Below are positions 6,059 to 7,206 of a stretch of 7,206 bases of DNA, piece by piece (the first letter of the stretch is position 1; every line of letters starts with the position of its first letter). A program made the translations under genes and the position numbers. The notes beneath the pieces were generated by a model. It was not told the DNA's origin and searched no databases. It saw only the letters and a list, made by a program, of their open reading frames with translations. Source of the stretch: Candidatus Methylomirabilota bacterium (GTDB taxonomy: Bacteria; Methylomirabilota; Methylomirabilia; Methylomirabilales; JACPAU01); contig JACPAU010000127.1 in NCBI GenBank assembly GCA_016180705.1, positions 1-7,206 on the forward strand, written 5' to 3'.

Positions 6059-6540
6059 CAGGACCGACCCCCGTTGCCCCCGTCGTACCAGAGGACAACG
6101 GCCGCCACCACCGCCGCGAGCCGCCGGACGGTATGCTCCACCGAGCGGATCCGCGTCTCCATCAGCGGCAAGTGCCGCCGCGCGAAGGCCGCGTGGAGCA
6201 TCTCCTCGACCCGCTGCTCCGCCTCCTCCTTGCTGCAGTGGCCGTGGAACTCCATGATGACGCCGAAGCCGTCGCGGGACAATCCGACCCCCACGGCGGC
6301 CACGAGCCGCTCTCCCGGGGTGCACCCGCTGACGGCGGCATAGGCTGTCGGGACCAGGGCGCCCGCCGGGAGCGCGACCTCCTCACAGTAGGCCGCCTTA
6401 GGCGGCAGGATGCTGCTGACCTTGACCAGGTTGACGTTCCCGATCCCCGCCTCGAGCAGGGCATTATCAAAGGCGTTGAGCTCGGTCTCCCCTTCCGCGG
6501 CACCGACCGCCAGCGCGTAGCACGTCGGCGTCTCGAGCAT
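6058..6540 (-). CDS. pdaD: Pyruvoyl-dependent arginine decarboxylase
   Basis: Makes agmatine and CO2 from arginine with a self-generated pyruvoyl cofactor instead of PLP. It is 160 residues, close to the archaeal enzyme. The self-cleavage site is visible in NLVKVSSILPPKA: cutting between S42 and S43 would give a beta chain of about 42 residues and an alpha chain starting with the pyruvoyl group from S43. Other family signatures are GIGNVNLV, AYAAVSG, and VIMEFHG, whose E97 likely corresponds to the conserved proton-donor glutamate. A hydrophobic tail (LAAVVAAVVLWYDGG) matches the family end. ATG at 6540 has GGGAGG five bases upstream. An earlier ATG at 6585 adds 15 non-family residues and lies almost at the predicted transcript start, so it is rejected. 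First gene of the polyamine operon; its stop overlaps the speE ATG by one base. Confidence 0.94.
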   Translation of the reverse strand: MLETPTCYALAVGAAEGETELNAFDNALLEAGIGNVNLVKVSSILPPKAAYCEEVALPAGALVPTAYAAVSGCTPGERLVAAVGVGLSRDGFGVIMEFHGHCSKEEAEQRVEEMLHAAFARRHLPLMETRIRSVEHTVRRLAAVVAAVVLWYDGGNGGRS

Positions 6541-6545
6541 CGCCA

Positions 6546-6551
6546 CCTCCC
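6546..6551 (-). promoter_or_regulatory. Shine-Dalgarno deciding the pdaD start
   Basis: GGGAGG on the minus strand, followed by TGGCG and the ATG at 6540. It supports the 160-residue form over the longer reading from 6585. Confidence 0.65.
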
Positions 6552-6596
6552 GGCAGGGCACCTGCGCCCTCCGACCCGCCGCCATTCGAATGTGTG

Positions 6597-6625
6597 TCTA
6601 TAACAGAATCCCGAACCCCCTTCAA
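6597..6625 (-). promoter_or_regulatory. Sigma-70-type extended -10 promoter of the polyamine operon
   Basis: On the minus strand: TTGAAG (-35, 6625-6620), a 17-base spacer and TATAGA (-10, 6602-6597). The spacer ends in TGT, giving an extended -10 TG at 6605-6604. The predicted start is near 6590, leaving a leader of about 50 bases before ATG 6540 that includes the ribosome site. The patch is conspicuously AT-rich compared with its surroundings. An eight-base A-tract (6656-6649 read on this strand) lies about 60 bases upstream of the start. Confidence 0.55.
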
Positions 6626-6673
6626 CAGGATAGTGGGGCTCGGCGCGATTTTTTTTCTGCCCGGACCGGTCCC

Positions 6674-6702
6674 TTGCGCCCGCCGCTTCCCGCCCGTAGA
6701 AT
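6674..6702 (+). promoter_or_regulatory. Candidate sigma-70 promoter of the MtrA-like gene
   Basis: TTGCGC (6674-6679), a 17-base spacer and TAGAAT (6697-6702). The -10 box matches the consensus at five of six positions; the -35 box matches only its TTG. Transcription would begin near 6709, giving a leader of about 45 bases with the GGGGAGGG ribosome site. It points away from the polyamine operon promoter, and the T-tract at 6649-6656 falls at about -53 to -60, where an UP element could act. Confidence 0.4.
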
Positions 6703-6737
6703 GCCAGCCGCTTCGGCGCCCCGATCGGACTGGGGCA

Positions 6738-6745
6738 GGGGAGGG
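6738..6745 (+). promoter_or_regulatory. Shine-Dalgarno of the MtrA-like gene
   Basis: GGGGAGGG with an 8-base spacer to GTG at 6754. The nearest upstream in-frame stop is at 6697-6699 and no ATG lies between, which fixes GTG 6754 as the start. Confidence 0.6.
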
Positions 6746-6753
6746 ATCCGGGT

Positions 6754-7206
6754 GTGAGCGGGCGTTCCCGGAGGAGCCGGCTGGCCGCCCCGGCGGCCAT
6801 TCACCTCGGCGCCCCCCGCGGCTGGGTGGCCATCTGTACCCTGGCCGAACGCGGGGTTGCCGCCCGCCTGATCCGGGCCGCGCCCACGGCGGTGGCCCTG
6901 ACCGGCCCCCTCCTCACCGTCTCCCGGGGGCTGGAACGGCTGGTGGCGAACCTGGCCGCCCGGCCCGGGATCCGGACGCTCCTCCTGTGCGGGAGGGAGC
7001 CCAGGGGGGTCCCGGTCCGAAGGGCGATCCACCGCCTGTGGGAGGAGGGGCTCACGCGCGGCGGGCGGATCCGGGGGCTGGCAGGGCTGCCGCGCCTCCA
7101 CAACCTGGATCCCCGGTCGCTCTCCCTGGTGCGGCGGCGGGTCACGCTCACGGATCTCGGCCCAATCCGGCGGGTACAGCGGATCCTCGGGGCGGCCAGG
7201 GCCCTT
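6754..7206 (+). CDS. MtrA-family protein (methyltransferase subunit A-like), lacking the cobalt-ligand histidine; 3' partial
   Basis: MtrA in methanogens is the corrinoid-carrying subunit of the methyl-H4MPT:coenzyme M methyltransferase. The 151 residues before the right edge match its core in order: WVAICTLA (24-31); LTGPLLTVSRGLERLVANLA (49-68), against the MtrA pattern AGPxxTxNxGIEKMIANLI; PGIRTLLLCGREPRG (71-85), against NPNIRFLILCGSEVQG; GRIRGLAGLPRLHNL, against NIIGATGAIPYIENI; and VRRRVTLTDL, against FQKQLEIVNL. The alignment through the LCG motif and the next 15 residues needs no gap. At V86 it lacks the histidine (H84 in the Methanothermobacter protein) that coordinates cobalt. No membrane anchor is seen, but the C-terminus is cut off. 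No other mtr subunit is in the window. It diverges from pdaD. Most likely it is a soluble MtrA-fold protein with a changed ligand or role, function unknown. Confidence 0.72.
   Translation, partial: MSGRSRRSRLAAPAAIHLGAPRGWVAICTLAERGVAARLIRAAPTAVALTGPLLTVSRGLERLVANLAARPGIRTLLLCGREPRGVPVRRAIHRLWEEGLTRGGRIRGLAGLPRLHNLDPRSLSLVRRRVTLTDLGPIRRVQRILGAARAL

Noticed and set aside
6059..6325. Upstream extension of speE to 6325
   Set aside because: It lies wholly within pdaD in another frame and is Arg/Gly-rich. SpeE homology begins at MEFWFTERQ (6058).
5279..6343. Plus-strand open frame of 354 codons opposite speE and pdaD
   Set aside because: It is a shadow of two well-recognised enzymes, with no family motif and repetitive charged composition.
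6636..6656. GC-rich stretch followed by eight T's on the plus strand, resembling a terminator
   Set aside because: No stable stem can be drawn from the preceding bases, and no plus-strand gene ends upstream. It fits better as an AT-tract between divergent promoters.
6783..6798. Palindrome GGCCGCC-CC-GGCGGCC
   Set aside because: It lies in the early codons of the MtrA-like gene, the loop is very short, and Gly/Ala/Pro-coding GC-rich DNA makes such palindromes often by chance.

Overview
The window is strongly GC-rich bacterial DNA and is densely coded, with short gaps and several overlapping gene ends. No phage, transposon, CRISPR or RNA gene is visible. The gene set suggests a high-GC soil or subsurface lineage such as Rokubacteria/Methylomirabilota or a deltaproteobacterial relative. 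It includes a GspC-like protein, a DUF4388 protein, a multidomain histidine kinase, a pyruvoyl arginine decarboxylase and an MtrA-like protein. The taxonomic guess is inference from gene content and recall, not a phylogeny.

Layout. (1) Positions 2-612, plus strand: the C-terminal part of a GspC-like type II secretion protein. Its PDZ domain is interrupted by an apparent deletion and frameshift near 485-495. (2) Positions 3836-629, minus strand: a two-gene signalling unit. It holds a DUF4388 protein (TTG start at 3836, good Shine-Dalgarno) and, 7 bases later, a 698-residue REC-PAS-GAF-histidine kinase. A sigma-54-like -24/-12 element lies upstream at 3894-3910. (3) Positions 4046-4387, plus strand: a 113-residue protein of a recognisable but functionally unknown family. 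It is divergent from the signalling unit and its end overlaps the next gene's end. (4) Positions 6540-4368, minus strand: a compact polyamine operon, pdaD-speE-speB, with a 1-bp overlap (TGATG) and a 4-bp overlap (GTGA). A sigma-70-type extended -10 promoter lies at 6597-6625. (5) Position 6754 to the right edge, plus strand: an MtrA-family protein cut by the window end, with its own candidate promoter at 6674-6702.

Function. The polyamine operon encodes arginine decarboxylation to agmatine, aminopropyl transfer and ureohydrolysis. This supports spermidine synthesis by the classical putrescine route or by the N1-aminopropylagmatine route. SpeD, which makes the aminopropyl donor, is not in the window.

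The most unusual item is the MtrA-like protein. It aligns without gaps to the core of the methanogen corrinoid methyltransferase subunit A, yet has valine where the cobalt-binding histidine should be. It is a bacterial MtrA-fold protein that probably cannot bind cobalamin in the known way, and it is transcribed divergently from the polyamine genes.
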